Below, in pieces: positions 1 through 10,576 of a DNA stretch of 64,000 nt (position 1 is its first letter; each line of letters starts with the position of its first letter). Origin of the DNA: Paragorgia papillata (taxonomy: Eukaryota; Cnidaria; Anthozoa; Scleralcyonacea; Coralliidae); assembly GCA_035771165.1 (NCBI GenBank), contig JAWNZC010000329.1, positions 326,001-390,000 on the forward strand, given 5' to 3'. Below the pieces are notes generated by a model. The model did no database searches. It was not told the origin of the DNA and saw only the letters and a program-made list of their open reading frames with translations. The position numbers and the translations under genes are program-made.

Positions 1-2
1 AT

Positions 3-707
3 CTGGGCCCTGCATTGTTTGTTGGTAATCCATCAGTAGGCACGGTTAAGTTTGGAGGGCTTGAATATAATCAATCAGATCTCCGTCCATTGCCACATGC
101 TGAGAAAGAAATCGAATATCTTGCGCGAAATTTTAATGCGAAACCTTTAATTGGGCGTAAGGCGATAAAAAGTCATGTTTTAGAACGTATTTGTAGCTCT
201 AGCATTATTCACATTGCAGCACATGGCGATCAAAAGCGAGGAGAGATCTTTCTGGCACCAAACCCAGGATGGAAAGAGCAAGGTTTAGATATGCCAAATG
301 AAGAATTTTATCTTCTGAGAGAAAGCGATATTATGGACATTGATATAAAAGCACGCTTAGTTGTGCTATCGTGTTGTTATACAGGAAGAGGTAAACTTTC
401 TTCAGAAGGAGTCGTTGGTCTTGCACGCGCATTTCTTGCAGCCGGTGCTCGCTCTGTCGTCACTACACTTTGGCCTACTGACGACAAAGGGTCCGAATTG
501 TTTATGAAAACTTTTTACGCCGGAATTTTAGGGGAAAGGTCGGTTTGCGACGCTTTACAAGAAACAATGAAAATATTTCAACGTCATGAAAATCGTTTCT
601 GTCGTTCATATTATATTTGGGGACCTTATACTGTTTTTGGTGAAGATGTTAAATTCTCCGAAGAAGATACTAATAAGATAAAAGAAGACTCTCAAAAAAG
701 GAGATAA
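3..707 (+). CDS. TPR-CHAT family protein, copy 1, C-terminal part (cut by window start)
   Basis: Open from the window edge to a TAA at 705-707, about 234 codons. It is the C-terminal CHAT domain, a caspase/separase-fold cysteine protease module. The predicted catalytic His lies in HIAAHG (codon 222-224) and the Cys in VVLSCCYTGRG (second Cys, codon 375-377). These are followed by the SSEGVVGLARAFLAAGARSV and TLWP blocks typical of CHAT. It aligns along its length with copy 3 (40818-43979) but is clearly more diverged than copies 2 and 3 are from each other, so it is an older paralogue. The TPR part lies upstream, outside the window. No frameshift is seen. A protease role is family knowledge; the substrate is unknown. 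Confidence 0.85.
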   Translation: MGPALFVGNPSVGTVKFGGLEYNQSDLRPLPHAEKEIEYLARNFNAKPLIGRKAIKSHVLERICSSSIIHIAAHGDQKRGEIFLAPNPGWKEQGLDMPNEEFYLLRESDIMDIDIKARLVVLSCCYTGRGKLSSEGVVGLARAFLAAGARSVVTTLWPTDDKGSELFMKTFYAGILGERSVCDALQETMKIFQRHENRFCRSYYIWGPYTVFGEDVKFSEEDTNKIKEDSQKRR

Positions 708-1440
708 AATGGTAGGATTTATGTTATCTCTTTTAAACAAAGACGAAAAGGGCAGAACTTTGATAATTTAGGATTTATAAAAGAAACCTCTTATTTCTTG
801 TAAATTTATTCTATTTTGATTACTTGCTTTATTATACAGAATTTTTTACACAAGTTTTTTCATGTGGTATCTCGTTTTCATTTCCGTAGTAACAGAATCT
901 ATAATACCAGTTATTGATATAAACAACTAGGTTTAATTATTTGTTTCAGTTGTATTTTGTATTTTATATTTGTAGTTCATACAGAAGTGTAGTCTGTAAA
1001 TTGATGAATTGACATTACACTCATATTGAACTATATTATTTCTGAAGATGTTGTGATTTAAACAACGAAACGTTAGATTAAATATTATGTTTTTATGCCT
1101 TGTGTTTGCTGGCTTTTATCCGTGTTTTGTGCTTGGCACTTATATTTATATTAAGATTACGCTTTCCTCCTGGTGAATCTCTTGCCGATGTCCTAAAAGG
1201 ATTCAGTGTTGTTATTTTAATTGAGGAGTTTAAAGGAAAGAATATAACAATTGTGATTATATATTTTACTTGATAGAAAGAGATTTAGGAAGCTTTTAGT
1301 GAGTCTAAGCCGTTAAGGATCGAAGTGTTAATAACATTAGTAATTGCATTTAGCCTGGTAGAATGAGGATTTAAAGGAAGCAATTTGGTCAGGTAGAAAT
1401 GCAATTGAAGTTTGTTGTAAAACATATAGTAGAACTGCTC
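708..1440. other. 3' flank of copy 1, no gene seen
   Basis: AT-rich sequence with stops in all frames. It does not match the 3' flanks of copies 2 and 3, which begin differently. No gene, tRNA or inverted repeat was recognised. Confidence 0.5.
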
Positions 1441-2037
1441 TAAAATATCAAAAGAGTTGAAGTTATAGTAAAAGTAAACTTAAGTATAATAGCTGTAAAG
1501 GAGAGTGAGCCTGATACTAGCCCTACTTATAAGTTCTAAAATTTCAAAAGAGTTGAAGTTATAGTAAAAGTAACTTAAGTACTATTCCTTTCCAGTAGTA
1601 AAAGTAAACTTAAGTATAATAGCGGTAAAGGAGAGTGAGCCTGATACTAGCCTTACTTATTAGTTCTAACATTTCAAAAGAGTTGAAGTTATAGTCAAAG
1701 TAAACTTAAGTACTAGTCCTTTCCAGTAGTAAAAGTAAACTTAAGTATAAAAGCTGTAAAGGAGAGTGAGCCTTATACTAGCCCTACTTATTAGTTCTAA
1801 CATTTCAAAAGAGTTGAAGTTATAGTAAAATTAACTTAAGTACTAGTCCTTTCCAGTAGTCAAAGTAAACTTAAGTATAATAGCTGTAAAGGAGAGTGAG
1901 CCTTATACTAGCCTTACTTATTAGTTCTAACATTTCAAAAGAGTTGAAGTTATAGTCAAATTAACTTAAGTACTAGTCCTTTCCAGTAGTAAAAGTAAAT
2001 TCAAGTATAATAGCTGTAAAGGGGTCTGAGGCATACT
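1441..2037. repeat. Minisatellite, unit about 130 bp, about 4.5 copies
   Basis: The phrase TTTCAAAAGAGTTGAAGTTA recurs at about 1542, 1672, 1803 and 1933, with a shorter first unit at about 1447, so the period is 130-131 bp. Each unit also carries GGAGAGTGAGCC and a CTAGTCCTTTCCAGTAGT block. Within a unit the run AAAGTAAACTTAAGTA occurs twice, so the unit itself arose from a smaller duplication. Non-coding. Confidence 0.9.
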
Positions 2038-2254
2038 AGCCTGAAAACCATTTGTATAGGGACACCTCAGAAACATGGTTGTAGTTTTGTCATTACACAC
2101 TAGTAGTTTTTGTAGCGAGACTCGACAGTTATTAAAAGATTTTAGTTTAGAGCTTTATCCTATTTTTTTTTCAATTAGTTAACTTAACGATAGCTGCATG
2201 TTATTCACACTGTGAAAATCATATTCAGAGGTTGGCTTTTTGTTAAAAATATTG

Positions 2255-2460
2255 GAATAGAATACTGCTTAACCTTTTGCAGCCTGTTAGCCATTTAAAA
2301 AAATGTAACACCAGTTGAATTATCTTTAGCACAGAGAAGATCTTCTTAGGCTGTCAATGGTCTCCACAGCCTGTTAAAAAAACTTTAGCAATTATTTTTC
2401 TGGCTAAACCCAGAAGATTTTTTTCAAGGAATGATATGGCCTAGGCTGTAAAGGGTTAAC
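2255..2460. mobile_element. Small MITE-like element (AACCTTTTGCAGCC ends), three copies
   Basis: Left end TTAACCTTTTGCAGCC and right end GGCTGTAAAGGGTTAAC are imperfect inverted repeats about 190 bp apart. The same pair occurs at 22870-23098 and 46268-46493. It is nested in the larger TTCAGAGG element. Confidence 0.45.
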
Positions 2461-2672
2461 TTGATAAAATTTCAAAAAACGTTTTGCTCATATTTTGTTT
2501 CAAGTACGATGCTATATTCTTTTTAAAAAGTCATTAATAATTCATGAGAAAAGCACAAAAGAAATTCAGTTAAGTCCGTAGTTTTATAACTGATAAAAAA
2601 ATCCTGATTCACATTAACTTTAGCTTTGATTTTCTTGGCTTAGACACAAAATTACTACGCCAATGAACTTAC

Positions 2673-2787
2673 CAAATGGGTCGTTTCTAAAGCTATTCAA
2701 AACATTCGCAGTATGTGTTTTATGAGATCTAAAATACTCAGCTATCGCCTCGTGTTTTAAATCTGATAAGAAAACATTGCTGCTCAT
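2673..2787 (-). CDS. Exon-like segment with splice donor, copy A (captured first exon?)
   Basis: On the minus strand an ATG at 2787 opens 38 codons beginning MSSNVFLSDLKHEAIAEYF. The frame runs into a consensus donor, TTTG followed by GTAAGTTC, at 2672. The same 115-nt exon with the same donor is present without indels at 23288-23402 and 46722-46836, with a few amino-acid changes in copy B. No downstream exon was recognised in the small element that carries it. It looks like a captured 5' exon; function unknown. Confidence 0.4.
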
Positions 2788-3704
2788 GTTTTAAATATTA
2801 CTTCATGAACTGAGATATCTGCGTTTAATGTTTTAAGCAATTGTACAATACAATGTTTCCATTTGAGTGATAAAGATAATTCGAGCTGTTTGTCTAGTCA
2901 AATCAAGGCTGCTTAAACTTTGGAAATTATTCTTGGGATTCTGGAATCTTCCAGTGGTTACTTCACCAAAGATAAAACAAACTGTGTGGTAGTTGAATAC
3001 AGAGAAAGTCAAACTAACACCATTGGTCCAGGAAGACAACGCTTATTTGAGACACTTGTGTAATAATTAAATCTGTGCTTTCTGTTGCTTTGTTGACGCC
3101 TTCAAGGAAACCCAAATTGTTATATCAACGAGTTTCAAATCCTTGGCTACGACAACAAATAAAGTACATAAAGAATTGCTAAAGGTTGATCTGTTTGAAA
3201 TATGTTTGTTTGGAAAACCTCGAATACTGGCATTTGATAAACTGACAACTGAATATCAACTACGAGCATTAAACTTTGATCTCTATTTTACCAGCACTGA
3301 AATGTTCAACCAGGAATATATTTTCAGACATTCTTTATCTGGTTCGCACCTGTAGTTTATCATCATTGATTCATGGTATTATACTAAGGATGAATATCTA
3401 AACAAAACTTATCTGGAACTATCTTAACTCTGACTGTCTACAGATTATCTCAAGAATGTTTAACTCATGATCCTTCATATACCTGAACTCCACTAACATT
3501 AACCGTCAAACAACAACACTTTGAGAAGTTCTATTTTGACGAAAGCTGTCCTGGAACCATTTTAAACTCTGACTGTCAACCTTCAGTTTACTCTATTTCA
3601 GATATTGGATTATTTACAGTTTTACTCTAAGCCTGCTGCTCGTCAGAAAACTGAATGTTAAACATGAAAGAACGACAACGCTATACACAGCAAAAAATCA
3701 TTTT

Positions 3705-4290
3705 CTTAACAAGAAAAATTTTCTTGATTCAAGAAAAATTTTCTTGACTCAAGAAAAATTTTCTTGAGTGAAGAAAAATTTTCTTGATTCAAGAGAAATT
3801 TTCTTAACATAAGAAAATGTTTCTTGTCATCAGGAAACATGTCTTATGGTAAGAAAATATTTCTTATGGTAAGAAAATATTTCTTATGGTAAGAAAATAT
3901 TTCTTATGTTAAGAAAATATTTCTCATGGTAAGAAAATATTTCTTATGGTAAGAAAATATTTCTTATGGTAAGAAAAATTGTCTTATCATAAGAAATTCT
4001 TTTTAATAACCATGAAATGTTTTGCTATTGGAATATAATAAAACAATGAGAATTTTGTTCTTACTATATATATATTGCGTACATTTAAACTGATTTCTTA
4101 TGACAAAGAAATTTTTCTAATGATAAGATTTTTTATAAGAATATTTTTCTTATGACAAGAAATTTTTTCTAATGACAAGAAATTTTTTCTTATGACAAGA
4201 AAGTTTTTCTTATGACAAGAAATTTTTTCTTATGACAAGAATCTTCTTATGACAAGAAAATTTTTCTTATGACAATAATACTTTTTAAAA
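3705..4290. repeat. Left subterminal array of palindromic 20-bp units
   Basis: Tandem units of about 20 bp built on AAGAAAATATTTCTT plus a short spacer (ATGGT, GATTC or ATGAC). The core is its own reverse complement, so the array can form many small hairpins. A matching array sits at the other end of the element (7395-8080). Confidence 0.85.
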
Positions 4291-5897
4291 TATGAAATGT
4301 CTTCCCATTTATATAGAATAGAATATGGCACAAAAATTTGGAGAATAAGAAACTTTTTTCTTAGAGTTATAGACTTCCTGCATAATTGCAGAATGGCTCA
4401 CAATAAGAAAAATTTTATTTGTATATTTGACAAAAACAACTTTACTAAAAATTCTCCAGTGGAAAACCGGCTTAACAATTTATTGCTAAATGTTTAAGAC
4501 CATGATTTAAAATATTAAGATAATACTATTATTAAAATATGAAAAAGTGGTGGCTCCAATGTCGAAAGTGACAAGAGAATTCGTACCAAGAAAAGCGCTA
4601 GAATTACGCGAGAAAAGCGCGAGAATTGCGCGAGAATATCCCGTGATGCCTTTTTTACGACATTGCAGCCTCGCTTTCCGGAATTCAGTACTAGTTTGTC
4701 ACGAGGCGTTCTGATGTTGTTCGAGTTGAAGATAAGCCTCATAAAATATGGATTCACGAAGAGGTTCTTTATTTTCAAAGATTGCCGTTATAGATGAAGA
4801 TTTGGGAGAAATATTAGAAGGTAAGATGTTTCACACAACCTATTAAAATTGTTTGCAAGCTATTGTTAATATGCTTCCCACTGTTCCCAGTTTTCGCGTG
4901 GCAAATCTATTCTACGATTTGAGACGTGATGCTTTTCTTATCCTTTTTATATGCTTTTTCATTGTGCTAACGTGTATATAAATAATAATATCTAAAAATT
5001 ATGTTAATTGTTTATGAGGAGTTAATTGTTTACGAACTTTACTGGTTAAAAGAGGCTTAAGAGCAAAAGTGCGCCATATTTGAATTTATTAACACTATTG
5101 ATCCCCCTTGAGTCCCATAATAATATGAAAACCACTTTTCTGTAGGAGTTCAGTTGACCATGAAGTTCTTAGTTGTTTGCGTACATCGTGGTGCTTGTGC
5201 TAATTTCACTAGTTTTCACCATTTCTCCTTCACCTTATTTTGTAGTTATTTTTTTTATTAATTTAACCCATTCTTAACTGAAACAACTGCATACTTTAAT
5301 GGTTTCCTATTAATGAGTAAAGTCATCTGGTGTAAATCATCTGGTGTTAGCCAGTGTAAAATACTAAAGGCACTCCTGGGTGTGAAAGGGTTAATGAAGA
5401 TGGTTTCTTAAACCCTTTATAACCCAGAAGGTTTCCTATTGAGAAGTAAAATTGTGTGGTCTTAGCCAGAGTAAAATACTAAAGGAACTCTTGGGTGTTA
5501 AAGGGTTAATTATTATAATTATTGGCAATTCATATTTTTGTTTTAATCTGTTTTAATTTATTGTTAATTCATTTTATTATATTTTTTTCATCTTTGTTAT
5601 TTTTTCATACTGTAGAGGGTATTGATAAAGATCATCTTGAAGATGCAGGTATAATGGAACATCATTTTAAAGCCATACAAATAGAAATGGGGAAGAGTTG
5701 TCCAAACCCAGCAGTTATAAATCTCAACCAAAGAATTTACTGCTAGAAGAGATTGGTTGAAAATGATTCCAGCCACCGATAGATGCAAAGAGCTCCTGGA
5801 TGTGTATCCTTGCTTTGCTGACCATGTTGAGGTTGGTGCATGATTTAACACTGTTTGATAACACTATTGCTGCTTAGGCTGGCTAATCAATGAATGA

Positions 5898-5903
5898 ATA
5901 TAT

Positions 5904-5990
<87 letters not shown>
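5898..5990. repeat. (TA)n microsatellite
   Basis: Almost pure TA dinucleotide repeat, ending in a short TG run. A second one lies at 6528-6605. Confidence 0.95.
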
Positions 5991-5998
<8 letters not shown>

Positions 5999-6003
5999 AT
6001 ATA

Positions 6004-6246
6004 CAGTCGCTGGCACCTAAGCGTGTACACCGCCCATCAAAACATGTTCTAAATTTAAGCCAAAGTTAACTGTTTTGAAATCAACACCAGCGAGACGTGA
6101 TTGGCTAAGGGCACATTCATGTGACAATAATGCATTGGTTCGAATGTATCGAATGAAAACCTAATACGTTTGCATTAGGTAAACATTTAACTTTGACATA
6201 AAACATGTTTTGATTGGCGGTGTACACGCTTGGGTGCCAACCACTG
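6004..6246. mobile_element. 243-bp MITE, Tc1/mariner-like ends
   Basis: Starts CAGTCGCTGGCACCTAAGC and ends with the near reverse complement GCTTGGGTGCCAACCACTG, flanked by TA on both sides. The inverted repeats extend about 45 bp and include GTGTACACCGCC. No coding capacity. It is nested within intron 2 of the captured gene. CAGT ends with TA flanks fit a mariner-type MITE. Confidence 0.8.
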
Positions 6247-6428
6247 TATTTATGTATGTATGTACGTATGTATGTATGTATGTATGTATGTATGTATGTA
6301 TGTATGTATGTATGTATGTGTGTATGTATGTATGTATGTATGTATGTATGTATGTATGTATGTATGTATGTATGTATGTATGTATGTATGTATGTATGTA
6401 TGTATGTATGTATGTATGTATGTATGTA
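6243..6428. repeat. (TATG)n microsatellite
   Basis: About 45 tandem TATG units starting at the right edge of the MITE. The open frames across it on both strands (YVCM, IHTY) are repeat artefacts. Confidence 0.95.
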
Positions 6429-6524
6429 TATATATATATATAGTTCAATCTATAGACACGGTGTTTCGCTGTACAACAGCTCATCCGTGTAGCTTGGAAC
6501 AATCTGAATGAATTTCATCAATTA

Positions 6525-6608
<84 letters not shown>

Positions 6609-6647
6609 TATATATAATTTATATATATTATTCAAAACACTCCCCTC

Positions 6648-6731
6648 GGGGCTTTTCAGGGCTCAAACCCATGATCTCAGATTCTCAGTGGTGGGAGGCT
6701 GTTGCTTAGATGACTAAGTCTCCAAAGCCCC
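6648..6731 (-). tRNA. tRNA-like pseudogene or SINE head (degenerate)
   Basis: On the minus strand the ends GGGGCTT and AAGCCCC pair as a 7-bp acceptor stem over 84 nt, the length of a type II (Ser/Leu) tRNA. A B-box-like GGTTTGAGCCC sits at the right place. The T stem and anticodon stem are mismatched and no CCA is encoded, so a functional tRNA is unlikely. A tRNA-derived SINE head is possible. Confidence 0.35.
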
Positions 6732-7394
6732 AGTTTGTAGAGAGGTGGCCATTATCAAACAGTCTGAACTTGAGGCATCCATATGGTTTCTGCTGATCCA
6801 TATACAGTATGCATGTATTCTAGAATTAATTATGTTAAAAATAGTAACTGTTGTTAAAGCAACAGAGGAGAAACTATGCTTTAGAGTACAGTATACTGCA
6901 ATTATTACAATAAATTTTTTTTAAGGATTATGAAGATCCAGATGGTTGGATGTTAAAACAGTCTGGAAATGTCCCAATCATGGTAGTTGACAAAGACATG
7001 GTTTACGTCACTGTGGGCAAAATAATTTTGTTCAAGACAGAGGTCAGCAACATTAAGGAGGTGGCAGTTGGTTACATGGCCTTATTTTATTTATTGAACT
7101 TTGATTACCCGAAGCATGGATTAACTTAACACAGTCCATCATTTGTGGAGACAATAAAGTACCGAATGATATTGCTCTGGCAGTGCTATAGTCTGCATGA
7201 CTATATAATTATATTCATTTATAGATACTGTAGTAATAAAAGATTACAGTACATATAAAAAATAAATACATGCTTTTTAAATTGAATTCATATTGTTTTC
7301 TTATTTCTATTATATACAATGTTAGTACTAGTTAAATATTTATTTTAATGTTTATTCTTTTTAGGAATTATTATTATACTTCTATTTATAGAGT

Positions 7395-8080
7395 ATATAA
7401 AATCCTAAAAATGAGAAAATATTTCTTAAAACAAGTTCTTGTTTTCAAGAAATATTTTCTTTATATGAAAAATTTCTTACTATTCTCCCAATCCAAAATT
7501 TCTTCTTTCAAGAAAAAAAAATCTTGAAATAAGTAAATTTTTCTTAAAATAAGAAATAATTTTCTTAAAACAAGAAAATATTTCTTAAAAATAAGAAAAT
7601 ATTTCCTAAAACAAGAAAATTTGTTTTCATTTTCTTGTTTTGAGAAACTTTTTCTTACAACAAAATAATTCTTCTCATTAAAACTTCTTATTTTAAGAAA
7701 AAAATTCTTTAAAATAAGTAAATTTTTCTTAAAATAAGAAATAATTTTCTTAAAACAAGAAAATATTTCTTAAAAATAAGAAAATATTTCCTAAAACAAG
7801 AAAATTTGTTTTCATTTTCTTGTTTTGAGAAACTTTTTCTTACAACAAAATAATTCTTCTCATTAAAACTTCTTATTTTAAGAAAAAAATTCTTAAAATA
7901 AGTAAATTTTTCTTAAAATAAGAAAATAATATTCTTAAAACAAGAAAATAATTTTTCTTGTTTTAAGAAATTTCTTAACAAGAAAAAAAGTCTTGCTATA
8001 CTCCCAATCCAAAATTTCTTATTTCAAGAAAAAATATCTTGTTTTAAGATTTTTTTTCTTAAAATAAGAAATTGATTTTT
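7395..8080. repeat. Right subterminal array, with a ~179-bp internal tandem duplication
   Basis: Same AAGAAA/TTTCTT palindromic units as the left array. A block starting AAGTAAATTTTTCTTAAAAT recurs at about 7530 and 7710, with a third start near 7899, so about 179 bp has been duplicated in tandem. Confidence 0.8.
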
Positions 8081-8626
8081 TGCTGTGTATATCAAGACTA
8101 AAGTCTGGTTTGCAAAGCGACAGCATGGTTTTGGTTTATACTAGAGAAACAGCTCTGAACTTTTAGCAAACCTAAATAAACACCTAGCTTCATCTTGCTT
8201 AAAAATTTAGTTGTGGATATCTTTTGCGGTCAAATTATTTCTTTTCCACAAAGTAAAATGATTTTGTATCAATTTGAGTGGATTTTATTAAGAATCAAAA
8301 CCTTTACCCGTAATTTTTTTGCAAAAAGCCAACCTCTGAATAGACTGAATAACTAAACACAAACATTCTGTCAGTCACACAAACAAAAATTGCACAACAT
8401 ATCAACAAGATTACAGATCTGTAAAATCTTGTGCGTTTTTATGTATGTAGTTCTGACTATTATGTTTCTTTAATCGAAAATATACCAGAAAATGGCGGCT
8501 GTGATTTAACCATAATACTTCGTAAACTTAGAGCATCTCAAAAAACAAATAAACAATATTTACTATTAATTATTTGAATGTTTACATGGTGACAAATTTT
8601 AACAGAAGCGTAACGATTTGTGGTAA

Positions 8627-8965
8627 CACAAGTCTATTATTTATTGATTAGCTTTTGATCTGTGGATTCAGACCTTTATCAGAGCAAATCTATTAAAGTT
8701 TTTAAAAAATCCTACGATTTCACAGGAGAGTCAGCCATTGAATAGCACTTGGTTAGCTCTCTTCGATCAACAATCCGGATTCAATTATGTTATTTAATTA
8801 ATTTTAGAATAAACGTATAAGCACGTAACTACGCCATTGTGTTCTTACGTCATTCTGGTTGTTTAGTTGTTTTGTTTATATTACGTGAGTCAACACGATG
8901 TTCGCATTTGCTCTGATGAAGGTCTGAGTCAACAGGTCGAAAGATCAGCAATAAATAATAAACTT
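8627..8965. mobile_element. Fold-back element of about 340 bp, present in all three blocks
   Basis: The left arm contains CAGACCTTTATCAGAGCAAAT and the right arm its near reverse complement, with outer TATTATTTATTG and CAATAAATAATA. Arms are about 55 bp. The same unit occurs at 25107-25440 and 48271-48605. No coding capacity. Confidence 0.6.
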
Positions 8966-9699
8966 GGTAATTCTTGATTCTATTATAATGTTTATTATGT
9001 TAACATAGATCTCGTTTTCCATTAAAATTTATTTTTGTCAAGCGGTATTTTTCAATAATTCCCCGAAGAAACAAAGTTTACTATGCGAAAAAAAATTATT
9101 CTTAAATTTACAAGTCGCCATCTTTTTCGGTACAGTTACTAAGTGTGAGTTAATGTGATGTAATGCTGATGTATTGTATAGTTTAAATTAATCTTATGTA
9201 AGTAACTGTAGCTCTGAAATTTAATTCTTTATTATAACTTGAACTGGCAACAACTGTAGATTTACATTAATACAATTAGGATTAAAAACATTGAGTTTTC
9301 TTTTATATTATTAGATAGAGATAGTCTTGTATTAGTCTTAAACTTTTTTAAATGTATTCATAATAAAATGGTGCAAAATATAAACACTTAAAATGTGTGA
9401 CATTTGCTGCATGATAAAATACATGGAAAAACTTCACAACTTTGATTGGCTAAGAAAAAAGTGCAATTTTAATGTAAATGCAGAAAAGATGTAATACAAT
9501 GCAAATTTTATCAGGTTGAGTATTAAGCATTTATTCTGATTGGCTAATAAAACTCAAAGAGAGCAAATCAAATGCTTATACGGATTTTGAAGGTTCTCAG
9601 TTTCCTCAAAGTTCCTCAAGCGCATGCACTATATGACTTTTATCAGTATTCGATTATCACGGTTTTTATAATACGGTTAATTGTTGAAACATTTTGAGA

Positions 9700-10340
9700 A
9701 TCAAGGCCTTTTTTAAGGATTATCTCGTGGGGAGGGGGGAGGGGGGCATTCACTAAAAATAACACTTTTAGGGGGGTCTGGACGAATGCCCCCGGTGAAA
9801 ATTTAGGGAGTCTCGGAATTGCCATTTCCTGCATTCTGAAAGGTGATTTTTAGGAACGCTGAAGGTTATAAAATGTCATTAAAACTAGTTAAAATACAAC
9901 ACATTTCTGACTACTTTGCTGTGTCAGAACTCAGCAGCATGCCAAGCATATTAATGCTGCTGTTACAGTACTGCCTAGTGGGTTAGGAATGTCCCATGAA
10001 AACATTTATTAGCTACATTAATTTTAGTGAAAGAACAGTTAATATCATCAATAGAAATGATGGACAAGATTGTTACTTATATTTAAGCATTTTAATTTCA
10101 AATATTTGAAATAAAAAGTGGGGGTGAGTTAATTATATAGGTATTCCTTCTTCAAAGCTAAGTCCGAAATTTTCCTTTTACATTCTTATCGCTTAATTCT
10201 TTGTTCATTTGTTTGTTCTTCAGCAAAAAGGAACTTTCTCTGGGGGGAGGGGAGGAAAAGCAATTCGTAGGGGGGGGGGAGGCTCAAGGGGGAGGGAGGC
10301 TGGGGGGAGGGACTTGCCTCCTTCAACTTGTATGTTAAAA
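9700..10340 (+). repeat. G-run tracts with quadruplex potential, conserved in all three blocks
   Basis: Several runs of 5-9 G occur close together on the + strand (9728-9790, 10238-10315), in otherwise AT-rich sequence. The same tracts occur at 26190-26450 and 49370-49970 with variable run lengths. Nothing coding was seen. Confidence 0.5.
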
Positions 10341-10388
10341 AAGGCCCTGGCAATTGCAGAAAAGATGTAATACAGTGCAAATTTTGTC

Positions 10389-10576
10389 ATAGACCATATT
10401 CATAAATGGCCGTGGAATTAATATACTTTTATGTGCACATAAATTAGCTGCTCTGAACTCGTTTTCATGCGCGAAATTCAAAAGAATCTTTACTCTAAAA
10501 CGAGGTCGGGGGGGGGTGCTAATTTGTATCCACATAAAAGATTTTAAATCGTCGGCCATTTATGGATAAGGTCTAT
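10389..10576. mobile_element. MITE-like inverted repeat (GACCATATTCATAAATGGCC), three copies
   Basis: The left arm (from ATAGACC) and right arm (to GGTCTAT) are imperfect inverted repeats of about 60 bp around a G-run. Equivalent copies lie at 26527-26724 and 50039-50238. Confidence 0.5.

Larger units (their letters stand above)
4748..7129 (+). pseudogene. Three-exon SAMD3-like gene remnant carried inside the 4402-bp element
   Basis: Exon 1 (4748-4820) runs from an ATG to a GTAAGA donor. Exon 2 (5616-5831) follows a TTTTTCATACTGTAG acceptor in matching phase (GAG codon across the junction). Exon 3 (6926-7129) follows TTTTTTTTAAG and ends in TAA. Exon 2 has one frameshift near 5720-5745; past it the frame gives a block ending LLDVYPCFADHVE. 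Exon 3 ends with LLNFDYPKHGLT. These blocks resemble the C-terminal region of sterile-alpha-motif domain protein 3-like proteins (from memory of the family, unverified). Total about 164 aa. AATAAA signals follow at about 7148 and 7225. A richer-GC stretch before exon 1 (4560-4740) may be a captured promoter. Broken or decaying copy. Confidence 0.5.
3686..8087. mobile_element. 4402-bp DNA transposon-like element, TA target duplication
   Basis: Ends are CACAGCAAAAAATCA and its reverse complement, extending to a TIR of about 23 bp with one mismatch. Both paralogous copies of the flank (24550-24570, 47725-47745) show the uninterrupted site with three TA units. Here there are two TA units on each side of the insert, so the duplication is TA. 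Subterminal arrays of palindromic AAGAAAATATTTCTT-like units lie at both ends. No transposase was found. It contains a spliced gene remnant, a nested MITE, a tRNA-like sequence and microsatellites. Confidence 0.85.
2223..8341. mobile_element. TIR element (TTCAGAGGTTGG ends), copy A, split by a later insertion
   Basis: The left end reads ATTCAGAGGTTGGCTTTTTG and its reverse complement closes the element at 8322-8341. Removing the 4402-bp insertion leaves about 1.7 kb. Equivalent copies lie at 22829-24812 and 46226-47985. No transposase frame is seen, so it is non-autonomous. It carries a minus-strand exon-like segment (2673-2787). The target duplication could not be fixed. Confidence 0.6.

Noticed and set aside
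6161..6511. Frames of YVCM and IHTY repeats on both strands
   Set aside because: Translation of the (TATG)n microsatellite.
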